From positions 1 through 10,696 of the forward strand of contig PKZC01000336.1 of NCBI GenBank assembly GCA_003132905.1: a DNA stretch of 10,696 bases. The letters are read 5' to 3'. The translations under genes were made by a program, and so were the position numbers. This DNA is from Bryobacterales bacterium. Its GTDB lineage: Bacteria; Acidobacteriota; Terriglobia; Bryobacterales; Bryobacteraceae. Shown in pieces: positions 1-6,519 of this stretch. Position 1 is the stretch's first letter; the number at the start of each line of letters is the position of its first letter. The notes beneath the pieces were generated by a model, which made no database searches, was not told the origin of the DNA, and worked only from the letters and a program-made list of their open reading frames with translations.

Positions 1-321
1 ATTCCCACCGTGGAACTGGCCGGCAAGGTTGTGGGATGTGGGAATACTTCGGGCAGAGATATTGATAAATTCAAGACGTTTGGGCTCACGACGGCTGCGG
101 CCTCCAAGGTCGACGCACCGCTCATCAACGAGTGCTACGCCAACCTCGAATGCCGAATTGTCGACGCCAGGATGGCCCCGAAATACAACTTTTTCATCCT
201 GGAAGTCATCAAAGCCTGGATCGACCCCGAACGCAAGCAGCCGCGAACGATCCATCACCTGGGAAGAGGCGTGTTCATGGTCGCCGGGAAGACGATCAAG
301 CTGCCTTCCAAGATGAAATAG
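1..321 (+). CDS. Flavin reductase-like protein, C-terminal part
   Basis: The gene enters from the left edge in frame 1 and ends at TAG 319-321, leaving about 106 residues. The visible part resembles the C-terminal half of the flavin reductase-like (DIM6/NTAB, flavoredoxin-type) FMN-binding split-barrel family: a GCGNTSGRDIDKF stretch, then APLINECYANLECRI, then KYNFFILEVIKAW, and a GKTIKLPSKMK tail. Such proteins bind FMN and pass electrons from NAD(P)H or a partner to flavin or another acceptor in the cytoplasm. The GTG at position 10 is internal to the domain, so it is not the true start. No partner gene follows directly: about 700 bases of decayed sequence come next. Its promoter lies outside the window, so I cannot say whether it shares the regulation proposed for the genes to the right. 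Family assignment is fairly sure; the substrate is unknown. Confidence 0.8.
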   Translation: MPTVELAGKVVGCGNTSGRDIDKFKTFGLTTAAASKVDAPLINECYANLECRIVDARMAPKYNFFILEVIKAWIDPERKQPRTIHHLGRGVFMVAGKTIKLPSKMK

Positions 322-559
322 AGACGTACCGTTGACTGGTGCCGACTGGCGTTGATCGTCATCCGGCAACATAATATATCCGATGTTCCATCCACACAGC
401 GGCCCGACGTCGCCACGGGCTTCTTAGGGCGAAAGCCAGCGCTTGGATATACAATTGTGGGGTTTCGCGATTGGACCGCGCCATGGCGGCGGCTATCTGC
501 GCAATCTCGCACCGCCCTTACTGCGCCGCTCGGCCCAGCGCGGACGGTGACGCTTGGGT

Positions 560-735
560 GTCCCCGCGCCCGAAACCCGCGCCGAGCAGCAACAGAGGCA
601 CCTCGATCTCGCGCAACAGGGCTTCGAGCGCATCGGGAGCTTTGAGCAGTTGCCGGCTCGCCAAAACCAAGAGGACTGCTCCTTCCTCTCTCATTGCGCA
701 CAAGAGGCTCGATTTTTGGTCCGGGTCTCGGCTCG
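560..735 (-). pseudogene. Possible relic of a small alpha/beta-domain gene
   Basis: The minus frame reads KSSLLCAMREEGAVLLVLAS and then DALEALLREIEVPLLLLGAG. This has the rhythm of the second half of a universal stress protein or receiver domain: a hydrophobic strand, a helix ending in ALLRE, then a strand with P-L-L-L-L. No ATP-binding glycine motif and no start with a ribosome binding site can be seen, and the frame becomes low-complexity on both sides. It may be a decayed universal stress domain or chance. I do not assign a function. Confidence 0.2.
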
Positions 736-753
736 CTAGCGTCAGGCACCCGG

Positions 754-906
754 GCGTCCCTCCAGACGCTTCACGCAATGATAGATGGTGCGCTGGCCTG
801 GGGCGCCCCATTCCTCATCTATTGGTCCCTTTACAGTACATACGATTGCTCTTGCGGTCTGTATGACGCTAGCGGCCAAATGACGCAAGTCGGAGACTTC
901 TTTAAG
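754..906 (+). pseudogene. Possible C-terminal relic of a glycoside hydrolase
   Basis: One plus frame contains MIDGALAWGAPFLIYWSLY followed by CGLYDASGQMTQVGDFFK. A WG-x-P-x-x-I-Y-W strand, a short loop, then G-L-Y-D-x-x-G and a final helix resembles the end of a (beta/alpha)8 glycosidase barrel, where the last strand carries W and Y and is followed by a 'what remains is the product/other gene' type helix. The resemblance starts near 754 and ends near 906, with no upstream catalytic part in any frame, so it would be a remnant only. The family is not identified. Confidence 0.3.
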
Positions 907-984
907 CATCCCCTATCCACTTACAGCACTTGCTTCGCGGGCGTCTACGCGCCTCCCAGACCCAAGCCAACGAATTCCATCCCT

Positions 985-1001
985 TTGGACTAGCATTTGC
1001 A
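985..1001 (+). promoter_or_regulatory. Sigma-54-like -24/-12 match with no downstream gene
   Basis: TTGGACTAGCATTTGCA matches YTGG-N9-TGCA, the same pattern found before the genes to the right, and includes the TTGCA form of the -12 box. It points rightwards into the 3' end of the PRPP synthetase gene, which is on the minus strand, so a transcript from it would be antisense to that gene. It may be a leftover promoter of a lost gene or a chance match. Confidence 0.3.
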
Positions 1002-1015
1002 CTGCGAGCAGCTGA

Positions 1016-1909
1016 TCAGAACTTGGCAGCTACGCATAATTCTTCTGCAAGCAGGGGAGTTATCGAGAGTCTCACAATGTCGTCTGCAGCAACGCCAGCG
1101 GTGAGTGGAACTGAGTCCGTGCAGAAGATCCTTTTCACGCCGAGCCGCCGCAACTGCTTCCATCGTTCGCCTGTGAAGAGCCCGTGCGTCACCATAACCG
1201 TGATCTCATCCACTCCGGATTCGCGTAGTTTTTCGCAGGCGGACAGTAGTGTGCCACCGGTGTCCAGAATGTCGTCGACGATCACAGCCTTGCGACCGAC
1301 TTCTCCGATGGGCCCGGCGTGTGTGATTCCTGTTGTGGTGCGCCGCTTCTCGAAATAGGGAATCTTGCCACGAGCCATGCCAGTAGCCTTCTGCACGGCT
1401 TCGCAACGGCCGATCGCTCCTTCATCCGGGGCGACGATTGTGGCTCCACTCAAGCCACATCGATTCAACGCCTCTGCAAACACCGTCGCGGGAGAGAGCG
1501 AACGTACCGATATCGGAAACAGCCGCTTGGCCCTTTCACTATGCACATCAACGGTAATCACCTCGTCGACTCCGGAAGCTTGAGCGAGCGCGCCGGCCCA
1601 AGCCGTTGCGAGGCTTTCACCTGGCTTGTCTTTATCGTCTCTGGCGTACGCCAAGTAGGGGAGAAGTGCCGTTACCCGGCGCGCCCCTTCTTTCTTCAGC
1701 GTGTGCGCGAGCAGCAATGCTGAGAGCAATTGCTCATCGGGAGGGGAAATCGAGCCAAGCACGAAACAATTCTCAGTGCGAACCAGGGTCTGGAGATCGA
1801 CATGTAACTCCCCGTTCTCGAAACGCCTGACTCGGAAACGCCCTAGCGTCCCAGATTTAGCCAGCGCGGCCGCCATGGCCTGATATGCTTCAAAGGCAAA
1901 CAAGATCAT
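1016..1909 (-). CDS. prs: Ribose-phosphate pyrophosphokinase (PRPP synthetase), divergent
   Basis: 297 residues, slightly shorter than the usual 310-320. PRPP synthetase transfers pyrophosphate from ATP to ribose 5-phosphate, feeding nucleotide, His and Trp synthesis in the cytoplasm. Visible motifs are an N-terminal FENGELHV, YARDDKD at 88-94, DVHS with His123, the catalytic flexible loop FEKRR at 186-190, and the PRPP-binding loop VIVDDILDTGGTL at 209-221. The ATP-contact segment is unusual: canonical enzymes read YARQDRK, here Gln is Asp and Arg is Lys, and the usual P-x-N-D is P-P-D-E. It may therefore be a second, specialised paralogue rather than the housekeeping enzyme. It is the last gene of the archease-rtcB-prs operon; its ATG lies 8 bases after the rtcB stop with a GGG-rich purine stretch as ribosome binding site. 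The link to RtcB suggests a role in nucleotide supply during RNA repair or recovery, which is inference. Confidence 0.88.
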   Translation of the reverse strand: MILFAFEAYQAMAAALAKSGTLGRFRVRRFENGELHVDLQTLVRTENCFVLGSISPPDEQLLSALLLAHTLKKEGARRVTALLPYLAYARDDKDKPGESLATAWAGALAQASGVDEVITVDVHSERAKRLFPISVRSLSPATVFAEALNRCGLSGATIVAPDEGAIGRCEAVQKATGMARGKIPYFEKRRTTTGITHAGPIGEVGRKAVIVDDILDTGGTLLSACEKLRESGVDEITVMVTHGLFTGERWKQLRRLGVKRIFCTDSVPLTAGVAADDIVRLSITPLLAEELCVAAKF

Positions 1910-1917
1910 CGGATGCC

Positions 1918-3348
1918 CTACCCTTTAATGCAAATTAGGGGTTCGAGCCGAGCAACTCGGCGCGAAAGCCCAGCCTTCTCTGACGCCTCGACCACTGCGG
2001 TCACATCTTTGTAAGCTCCCGGAGCTTCCTCGGCTACACCGCGCGCCGAAGGCGAGCGAATCAAAATGCCGCGGCTCGCCAGCTCGTCGATCAACTGGCG
2101 CCCACGCCAGTGCTTTGTCGCCTGGTGACGGCTCATCTGGCGTCCCGCGCCGTGACACGAGGAGCTGAATGAGCGGGCTTCGCCATCCAAAGTGCCAACC
2201 AAGATATACGACGCCGTGCCCATCGTGCCCCCTATGAGGACCGGTTGCCCGGTGGCGCGAAGAGCTTCGGGAACCGCGGGATGATTGGGCCCGAACGCGC
2301 GTGTCGCGCCCTTCCGATGGATGAACACCTGCTTGCTGTGTCCATTCACCTTGTGCTCTTCGACTTTGCAGGTGTTATGTGAAACGTCGTACAGAACCGT
2401 GAGTTCTGCCTGAGGAGCCACTTCGGCGAACGCCCGGCGAACCAGTTGCGTTATGATCTGGCGATTCGCAAGAGCGCAATTGATGGCCGCCCGCATCGCG
2501 CCAAGATACTTCTCGCCGATCGGCGATCGAATGGGCGCGCACGCCAATTCGCGATCGGGAAGCTCGATTCCGTATTCCGGAGCCTGGGCTACCATATCGC
2601 GAAGAAACTCCGTTCCAATCTGGTGACCAAGTCCACGGGAGCCACAATGGATGCTCACCACGACGTCTCCTGGGTGGATTCCGAAGGCTTCGGCGGATGG
2701 CTGATCGAAGATCGCCACTACTTGTTGGACCTCCAGATAGTGATTCCCCGAACCCAGTGTGCCCATCTCCCGCCGCTGGCGATTCTTCGCGAAGTCGGAA
2801 ACTGCATCCGGCTGGGCACCGGCCATTGTTCCTTGTTCCTCGGTGCGTTCCAGATCGGGGGCCGTTCCGTAGCCGAGGCGCAGAGCCCATTGAGCGCCTC
2901 CCGCCATCATCTCGTTTAGCTCCTGGTCACTCAGATTCAGCAGACCTCTGCTCCCCACTCCGGCAGGAATGTGCCGGTAGAGCGCATCTGCCAGCGCGTG
3001 TTTGATCGGCGGCAAGTCGTCCGCTTTCAAGCCTGTCAGCAGCGTGCGGACGCCACAGGAAATATCGAATCCAACCCCGCCGGCGGAAACCACTCCACCC
3101 TCATCGGGATCGAACGCTGCGACGCCCCCGATCGGAAATCCGTAGCCCCAGTGTGCGTCGGGCATCGCATAGGCAGCCTTTTGGATGCCGGGCAGCGAGG
3201 CGACATTCACGATCTGCTCATAGACTTTCGCGTCCATGTCGCGGATCAGTTCTTCGCTGGCAAAGAGAACGCCCGGAACGCGCATCTTCCCTTGAGGATC
3301 GATGCGCCATTCAGATTCGGAAATGCGCTGCAAAAGTGTTGTTTCCAC
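1918..3348 (-). CDS. rtcB: RNA-splicing ligase RtcB (3'-phosphate/5'-OH RNA ligase)
   Basis: 476 residues, the normal length, no intein. RtcB joins RNA 2',3'-cyclic phosphate or 3'-phosphate ends to 5'-OH ends using GTP and Mn2+, in tRNA splicing or repair of cleaved RNA. All catalytic signatures are present: MPDAHWGYGFPIGG (62-75), GGVGFDISCG with Asp95 and Cys98, GSGNH with His203, SIHCGSRG with His234, DVSHN with His324, SSCHGAGR with His399 as the expected guanylate acceptor, and a terminal CIKG with Lys475. The GTG start at 3348 is chosen because a TGAGG element lies about 8 bases before it and the archease stop is only 10 bases upstream. Archease and RtcB are known partners: archease promotes guanylylation and multiple turnover. 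In Escherichia coli rtcBA is sigma-54 dependent through RtcR; here a sigma-54-like promoter precedes the operon, but the nearby activator carries a receiver domain rather than the RtcR sensor domain. Confidence 0.97.
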   Translation of the reverse strand: METTLLQRISESEWRIDPQGKMRVPGVLFASEELIRDMDAKVYEQIVNVASLPGIQKAAYAMPDAHWGYGFPIGGVAAFDPDEGGVVSAGGVGFDISCGVRTLLTGLKADDLPPIKHALADALYRHIPAGVGSRGLLNLSDQELNEMMAGGAQWALRLGYGTAPDLERTEEQGTMAGAQPDAVSDFAKNRQRREMGTLGSGNHYLEVQQVVAIFDQPSAEAFGIHPGDVVVSIHCGSRGLGHQIGTEFLRDMVAQAPEYGIELPDRELACAPIRSPIGEKYLGAMRAAINCALANRQIITQLVRRAFAEVAPQAELTVLYDVSHNTCKVEEHKVNGHSKQVFIHRKGATRAFGPNHPAVPEALRATGQPVLIGGTMGTASYILVGTLDGEARSFSSSCHGAGRQMSRHQATKHWRGRQLIDELASRGILIRSPSARGVAEEAPGAYKDVTAVVEASEKAGLSRRVARLEPLICIKG

Positions 3349-3358
3349 CTGCTAAACC

Positions 3359-3790
3359 TCAAACATCAACCACGCATTGAGCTACCCAAGCGCCGTCGGC
3401 GTTCTGGCCGACAAATAGGCTCGTATAAGTAGCGCCTTTTACCTCAACGGCCGGCTCATGCCGTGCGATGTCGACCGGTTCGCCCCATGCCGAGCCTTGC
3501 AGGCGATTCGCTTCTAGCCGGACTGCAAAACGGCCGAAAATCATCCCGCGAACCGCCATTTCGTAGACCAGCGCGTTGAGCCACTCAACGAAGAGCGCCT
3601 CGCTGTCGGCGGCTTCACGTTCGATTCTCACTTCGCTCCTGGCGACTACCTGCGATGGGTCGGTCAGAACGGCTGTAAGTGCGACCGCCGCCTGCTCAAA
3701 AGCCTCTGCTTTCGTCGTACCCATGCCGCGCACACCAATGTCGGCGCCGTGCGCGAAATGCTCCCAATGAGATTGAGACTTCACTTCCAC
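3359..3790 (-). CDS. Archease, RtcB cofactor
   Basis: About 143 residues if translation begins at GTG 3790. Archease binds RtcB and metal and stimulates formation of the RtcB-GMP intermediate. Visible features are the N-terminal HWEHFAHGADIGVRG (the family reads ...EHTADIGI..., with metal-binding His and Asp), a central WLNALVYEM helix, VKGATYTSL, and the terminal VVDV with the conserved acidic residue next to the end. The reading frame stays open to 3838, but the extra N-terminal 16 residues are not family-like. They also overlap a sigma-54-type promoter match at 3802-3818 whose predicted transcription start is about 3791, so GTG 3790, or GTG 3784, is preferred. It is the first gene of the archease-rtcB-prs operon and is divergent from the PEBP gene. 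Confidence 0.92.
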   Translation of the reverse strand: MEVKSQSHWEHFAHGADIGVRGMGTTKAEAFEQAAVALTAVLTDPSQVVARSEVRIEREAADSEALFVEWLNALVYEMAVRGMIFGRFAVRLEANRLQGSAWGEPVDIARHEPAVEVKGATYTSLFVGQNADGAWVAQCVVDV

Positions 3791-3801
3791 ACCAATGTGT
3801 C

Positions 3802-3818
3802 TGCATTCTTCAGACCAA
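3802..3818 (-). promoter_or_regulatory. Candidate sigma-54 promoter of archease-rtcB-prs
   Basis: Minus strand TTGGTCTGAAGAATGCA: GG (3816-3815) and GC (3804-3803) are separated by exactly 10 bases, with YTGG and TGCA extensions. Predicted start of transcription is near 3791, directly at the preferred GTG. The transcript would be essentially leaderless unless GTG 3784 is used. Confidence 0.55.
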
Positions 3819-3831
3819 GTGCTCACGAGTG

Positions 3832-3848
3832 CTGGCATAGGACGTGCA
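3832..3848 (+). promoter_or_regulatory. Candidate sigma-54 promoter of the PEBP gene
   Basis: CTGGCATAGGACGTGCA matches YTGGCA at -24 and TGCA at -12 with correct spacing (GG 3834-3835, GC 3846-3847). The predicted transcription start is about 3859, four bases before ATG 3863. It lies 13 bases from the divergent archease promoter match. Confidence 0.6.
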
Positions 3849-3862
3849 ATGCGTTGATGCGT

Positions 3863-4321
3863 ATGTCATTCAAACTGATAATCGAGGGCTTCGCCGACGG
3901 AGCGGAGATACCGAGCCGGTTTACATGTGACGGAAGCGACATCTCGCCGCCTCTCCGCTGGTCGGGCGAGCCTTCCGAAACGAAGAGTTTTGCCCTGATC
4001 ATGGACGATCCCGACGCACCGGGCGGGACATTCAACCACTGGTTCATCTGGGACATTCCGCCGTATATCCACTCTCTCCCGGAAAGCAACGAGCACGCTT
4101 CGCTGGGCAAGTCGGGACCAAACGATTTCCGAAGACGCGGGTACGGAGGGCCTTGTCCTCCTAAGGGTGGCGGTCCGCACCGTTACTTTTTCCGGCTGTT
4201 CGCGCTCGATACGCCCACGCTCGGATTGTCCCCAGGCGCCAAACGATCGACGTTGGACAAGCCGCTCCGAAAACATGCTTTAGCCGAAACTGAATATATC
4301 GGCCGCTACGAACGAAGCTGA
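3863..4321 (+). CDS. YbhB/YbcL family Raf-kinase-inhibitor-like (PEBP) protein
   Basis: 152 residues from ATG 3863, typical for bacterial members. It belongs to the phosphatidylethanolamine-binding protein superfamily: FTCDGSDISPPLRW (20-33), the DPDAPGG anion-pocket motif (49-55), NHW (58-60), and the second signature GGPCPPKGGGPHRY (95-108). Bacterial members bind small anionic ligands; their physiological role is mostly unknown. No signal peptide is visible, so it should be cytoplasmic. An open frame extends upstream to 3749, but the family begins at MSFKL..., and the upstream part overlaps archease in antisense. ATG 3857 is an alternative start. It is transcribed away from the RtcB operon and has its own sigma-54-like promoter match. 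It ends 37 bases from the convergent nitroreductase; no strong terminator hairpin is visible there. Confidence 0.92.
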   Translation: MSFKLIIEGFADGAEIPSRFTCDGSDISPPLRWSGEPSETKSFALIMDDPDAPGGTFNHWFIWDIPPYIHSLPESNEHASLGKSGPNDFRRRGYGGPCPPKGGGPHRYFFRLFALDTPTLGLSPGAKRSTLDKPLRKHALAETEYIGRYERS

Positions 4322-4358
4322 CCTGCCGGCGCATTGCTCTCGGCTGCGTCGGCCAAGA

Positions 4359-4916
4359 TCAGATCCAATGGATCTCGGCTGGATTTCGCCCGTGCGACTC
4401 GGGCCACGCCCTGGGTTGGCCCAAAATAATGGGTGCGACTACTTCATATTGTTCAGGCAAGCTTAGTTCGCGTTTGGTGGAAGGCAGATTAAACCAGGGC
4501 CGAGATAGTCCGATCCAACAGGTCCCTAGCCCCTCGTCGCGCGCCGCCAGCATTAGGTTCTCCGCGGCAAGGCAGCAATCCTCGGACGCCTGTGGTTCCA
4601 TCGACTTAGCTAACACCAGCACTATGGCAGGAGCATTGTGGAGCACGTTGTAGCTTTCCGGTTCGATTAGCGTGCGGAGGGATGGAGGTAGCGAAGTTTG
4701 AGAAAAATTGGCAAGGAGCCATTCCTTGATCCGTTTTGCATAACCCGAAATTGCATCACGGTCCAAGATCGCGGCGAAAGCCCATGGCTGAAGATTCATG
4801 GCGCTGGGCGCAAGAATCGCAGCGCCCGCCAGCCGTTCTATCGTTTCGCGTGCAACCGGAGCATCAGAATATTCCCGCACTGCGCGCCGGCTCTTCATCG
4901 TATCGATCGTTTCCAT
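4359..4916 (-). CDS. Nitroreductase family protein
   Basis: 185 residues from ATG 4916. This is an FMN-dependent nitroreductase-fold oxidoreductase, probably reducing quinones, nitro compounds or other electrophiles with NAD(P)H. Visible features are SRRAVREY near the N-terminus (FMN phosphate contact Arg), PSAMNLQPW (37-45, FMN binding), the mid-protein helix CCLAAENLMLAARDEGLGTCWIG (split across about 114-136), and a C-terminal VAPIILGQPR. Two Cys in a row (114-115) replace the more usual small residues. The frame is open to a GTG at 4931, but ATG 4916 has an AAGGG element 8 bases before it, and the predicted sigma-54 transcription start at about 4928 lies after the GTG, so 4916 is preferred. 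It is divergent from the sigma-54 activator gene. The natural substrate cannot be told from sequence. Confidence 0.9.
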   Translation of the reverse strand: METIDTMKSRRAVREYSDAPVARETIERLAGAAILAPSAMNLQPWAFAAILDRDAISGYAKRIKEWLLANFSQTSLPPSLRTLIEPESYNVLHNAPAIVLVLAKSMEPQASEDCCLAAENLMLAARDEGLGTCWIGLSRPWFNLPSTKRELSLPEQYEVVAPIILGQPRAWPESHGRNPAEIHWI

Positions 4917-4938
4917 ATCGTGGCCCTTCACTTAGGGT

Positions 4939-4955
4939 TGCACTCGGACTTCCAA
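4939..4955 (-). promoter_or_regulatory. Candidate sigma-54 promoter of the nitroreductase gene
   Basis: Minus strand TTGGAAGTCCGAGTGCA: GG at 4953-4952 and GC at 4941-4940, 10 bases apart, with YTGG and TGCA. The predicted transcription start is about 4928, giving a 12-base leader that contains the AAGGG ribosome binding element before ATG 4916. Confidence 0.6.
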
Positions 4956-5026
4956 TGCTGAATTACAAAGGCCTGTTAGAGGTTCCAACGCGACAACCGG
5001 GTGAAGGAGTAGGATAAAAGTTCCTG

Positions 5027-6448
5027 ATGTCCGCTGCCGCTGAAGCCTCGGTTTCACTACTCATCATTGACGATAACTCAAGCAGCCTGGAACTACTCTC
5101 GGAAGCCCTGGCGCAGTCTGGCCTAGAGATTTTCACGGCATCCGACCCGGAAGAAGGGCTTGACCTCTTTTGCGACCGGCGCCCACACATCGTGCTCACC
5201 GATTTGGTGATGCCGACAATGAGCGGCATGGCCGTGCTGGAGCGGATCATGGAAGTCGACCCTGCTACAGATGTCATCCTCATGACGGCTCACTACGCCG
5301 CGGAATCTGCTGTCGAAGCAATTCAGAAGGGCGCGAGCGATTACCTCAACAAGCCAGTTCCGCTAGTAACGCTGCGTGAGCGCATTGGCAAGCTGGTGGA
5401 AGAAGCGCGGAAACGTCAACTTTGCTTCCAGCTTGAAGACGAATTGCGAGCTAGCTCGGACTTTGAAGGAATCATAGGTCGGAGCCCGCTGATGTGGGAG
5501 ATGTTTTCACGCATCCGGCGCGTCGCTCCTCACTACCGCTCTTTGCTAATAACAGGCGAGACAGGGACTGGTAAAGATTTAGCCGCCCGCGCGATCCACA
5601 ACCTCAGCCCGGTAGCATCCGGCCGGTATGTTGTGCTGAACTGCTCGGCTGTGGTGGAGACGCTGTTTGAGAGCGAGTTGTTTGGCCACGTGAAAGGCTC
5701 CTTCACTGGAGCCACGCAGGACAAGCCCGGTCTGTTCGAACATGCGCACGGCGGCACGCTGTTCCTGGACGAGATTGGAGATATGCCAATAGGCACCCAG
5801 GCGAAGCTCCTGCGGGTCTTGCAGAACCACGAAGTGCAACGTGTGGGAGCGTTGAAAGCGCATCAAGTCGATGTGCGCGTCATTGCCGCCACGAATCACG
5901 ATCTGCGCGCCGCCGTCACCGAGAGGCGTTTTCGGGAGGACCTATACTACCGGCTCTCGATGGTGGAGATTCAGATGCCGCGGTTGACTGAGCGAAAAGA
6001 AGACCTGCCCTTGCTTCAGCGCCATTTCGTTGCGCGCTTCGCCGCTCAATACGGGAAGGAGATCCGCGGATTGACCCAGCGCGCGCGGGTCCGACTCGCT
6101 CAGCATTCATGGCCAGGAAATGTGCGGGAGCTTGAAAATGTCATCGGGTATGCTGCCATGATGACCATGACCGATTTGATCGACGTGCCGGACCTGCATG
6201 AGTATCTGCAGGCGCCGCCAGGGCACAAAGAACTATCGGCGACGCCACCGCCTGTTCTGGAGGCGGATAGCTTCGAAGTACAAGAACGTCTGCTCGTCAT
6301 GCGTGCCCTGGAATCGGCTGGGGGCAATCAGACTGAGGCGGCGCGCATTTTGCGTATTAGTCGCGACAGACTCCGATACAAGATCAAGAAGCACAATCTC
6401 GAAAAACCAGATTCGGGTCAAGCGTCCGCTGCTGCGGGATGCAAGTGA
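5027..6448 (+). CDS. Sigma-54-dependent response regulator (NtrC family activator)
   Basis: 473 residues in the classic three-domain order. The receiver (about 9-125) has acidic pair D15/D16, phospho-acceptor D59 in LTDLVMP, T87 and K109. The AAA+ sigma-54 activation domain (about 147-375) has Walker A GETGTGKD (177-184), loop GSFTGA (224-229), Walker B GGTLFLDEIGD (242-252), and the R-finger region near REDLYYRL. A Fis-type helix-turn-helix (433-456, NQTEAARILRISRDRLRYK) ends it. The protein hydrolyses ATP to open sigma-54 promoters after phosphorylation by a kinase. The sigma-contact loop is GSFTGA rather than GAFTGA; the essential Phe and Thr are kept. An in-frame stop at 5015 fixes the start at ATG 5027, with AGGA about 12 bases before it. 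No kinase gene lies in the window. At least eight sigma-54-like promoters lie around this gene, so it is the natural candidate to control them. Confidence 0.96.
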   Translation: MSAAAEASVSLLIIDDNSSSLELLSEALAQSGLEIFTASDPEEGLDLFCDRRPHIVLTDLVMPTMSGMAVLERIMEVDPATDVILMTAHYAAESAVEAIQKGASDYLNKPVPLVTLRERIGKLVEEARKRQLCFQLEDELRASSDFEGIIGRSPLMWEMFSRIRRVAPHYRSLLITGETGTGKDLAARAIHNLSPVASGRYVVLNCSAVVETLFESELFGHVKGSFTGATQDKPGLFEHAHGGTLFLDEIGDMPIGTQAKLLRVLQNHEVQRVGALKAHQVDVRVIAATNHDLRAAVTERRFREDLYYRLSMVEIQMPRLTERKEDLPLLQRHFVARFAAQYGKEIRGLTQRARVRLAQHSWPGNVRELENVIGYAAMMTMTDLIDVPDLHEYLQAPPGHKELSATPPPVLEADSFEVQERLLVMRALESAGGNQTEAARILRISRDRLRYKIKKHNLEKPDSGQASAAAGCK

Positions 6449-6455
6449 ACAATAG

Positions 6456-6494
6456 CTCAGCGCCACAGCGCCAAGCAGGCGCACCAAAGCTGAG
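6456..6494. terminator. Nested inverted repeats between convergent genes
   Basis: Outer arms CTCAGC (6456-6461) and GCTGAG (6489-6494) enclose inner arms GCGCC (6468-6472) and GGCGC (6478-6482) with a 5-base loop; the two gaps between stems are 6 bases each. It lies 8 bases after the activator stop and before the PfpI stop. It could act as a two-way terminator, but no T-tract follows on either strand, so it may only be a barrier or RNA-stabilising hairpin. Confidence 0.3.
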
Positions 6495-6519
6495 ATCGAA
6501 CCGACGGATGATCCACGAT

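Larger units (their letters stand above)
322..1015. other. About 0.7 kb without a convincing intact gene
   Basis: Open frames here overlap on both strands, are rich in Arg, Pro and Ala, and show no recognisable full domain. Two short stretches look like gene relics (listed separately): a glycosidase-like C-terminus at 754-906 on plus and a small hydrophobic alpha/beta-like stretch at about 560-735 on minus. A sigma-54-like -24/-12 match lies at 985-1001. Nothing else in the stretch is supportable. Confidence 0.6.

Noticed and set aside
255..866. Several overlapping 60-160 residue open frames on both strands
   Set aside because: Arg/Pro/Ala-rich, mutually overlapping in high-GC DNA, with no domain or ribosome binding site; treated as chance frames apart from two weak relics.
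2375..3005. Large open frames overlapping rtcB on both strands
   Set aside because: Shadows of the rtcB coding sequence with compositional bias only.
3791..3838. Longer archease reading frame starting at ATG 3838
   Set aside because: The extra 16 residues are not like the family, no ribosome binding site precedes the ATG, and the segment overlaps the promoter match of the operon.
3749..3862. Longer PEBP frame starting at 3749
   Set aside because: It runs antisense through archease and adds 38 residues foreign to the family, which begins at the MSFKL segment.
4322..4358. Terminator between convergent PEBP and nitroreductase genes
   Set aside because: Only short imperfect complementarity and no T-run; not enough to call.
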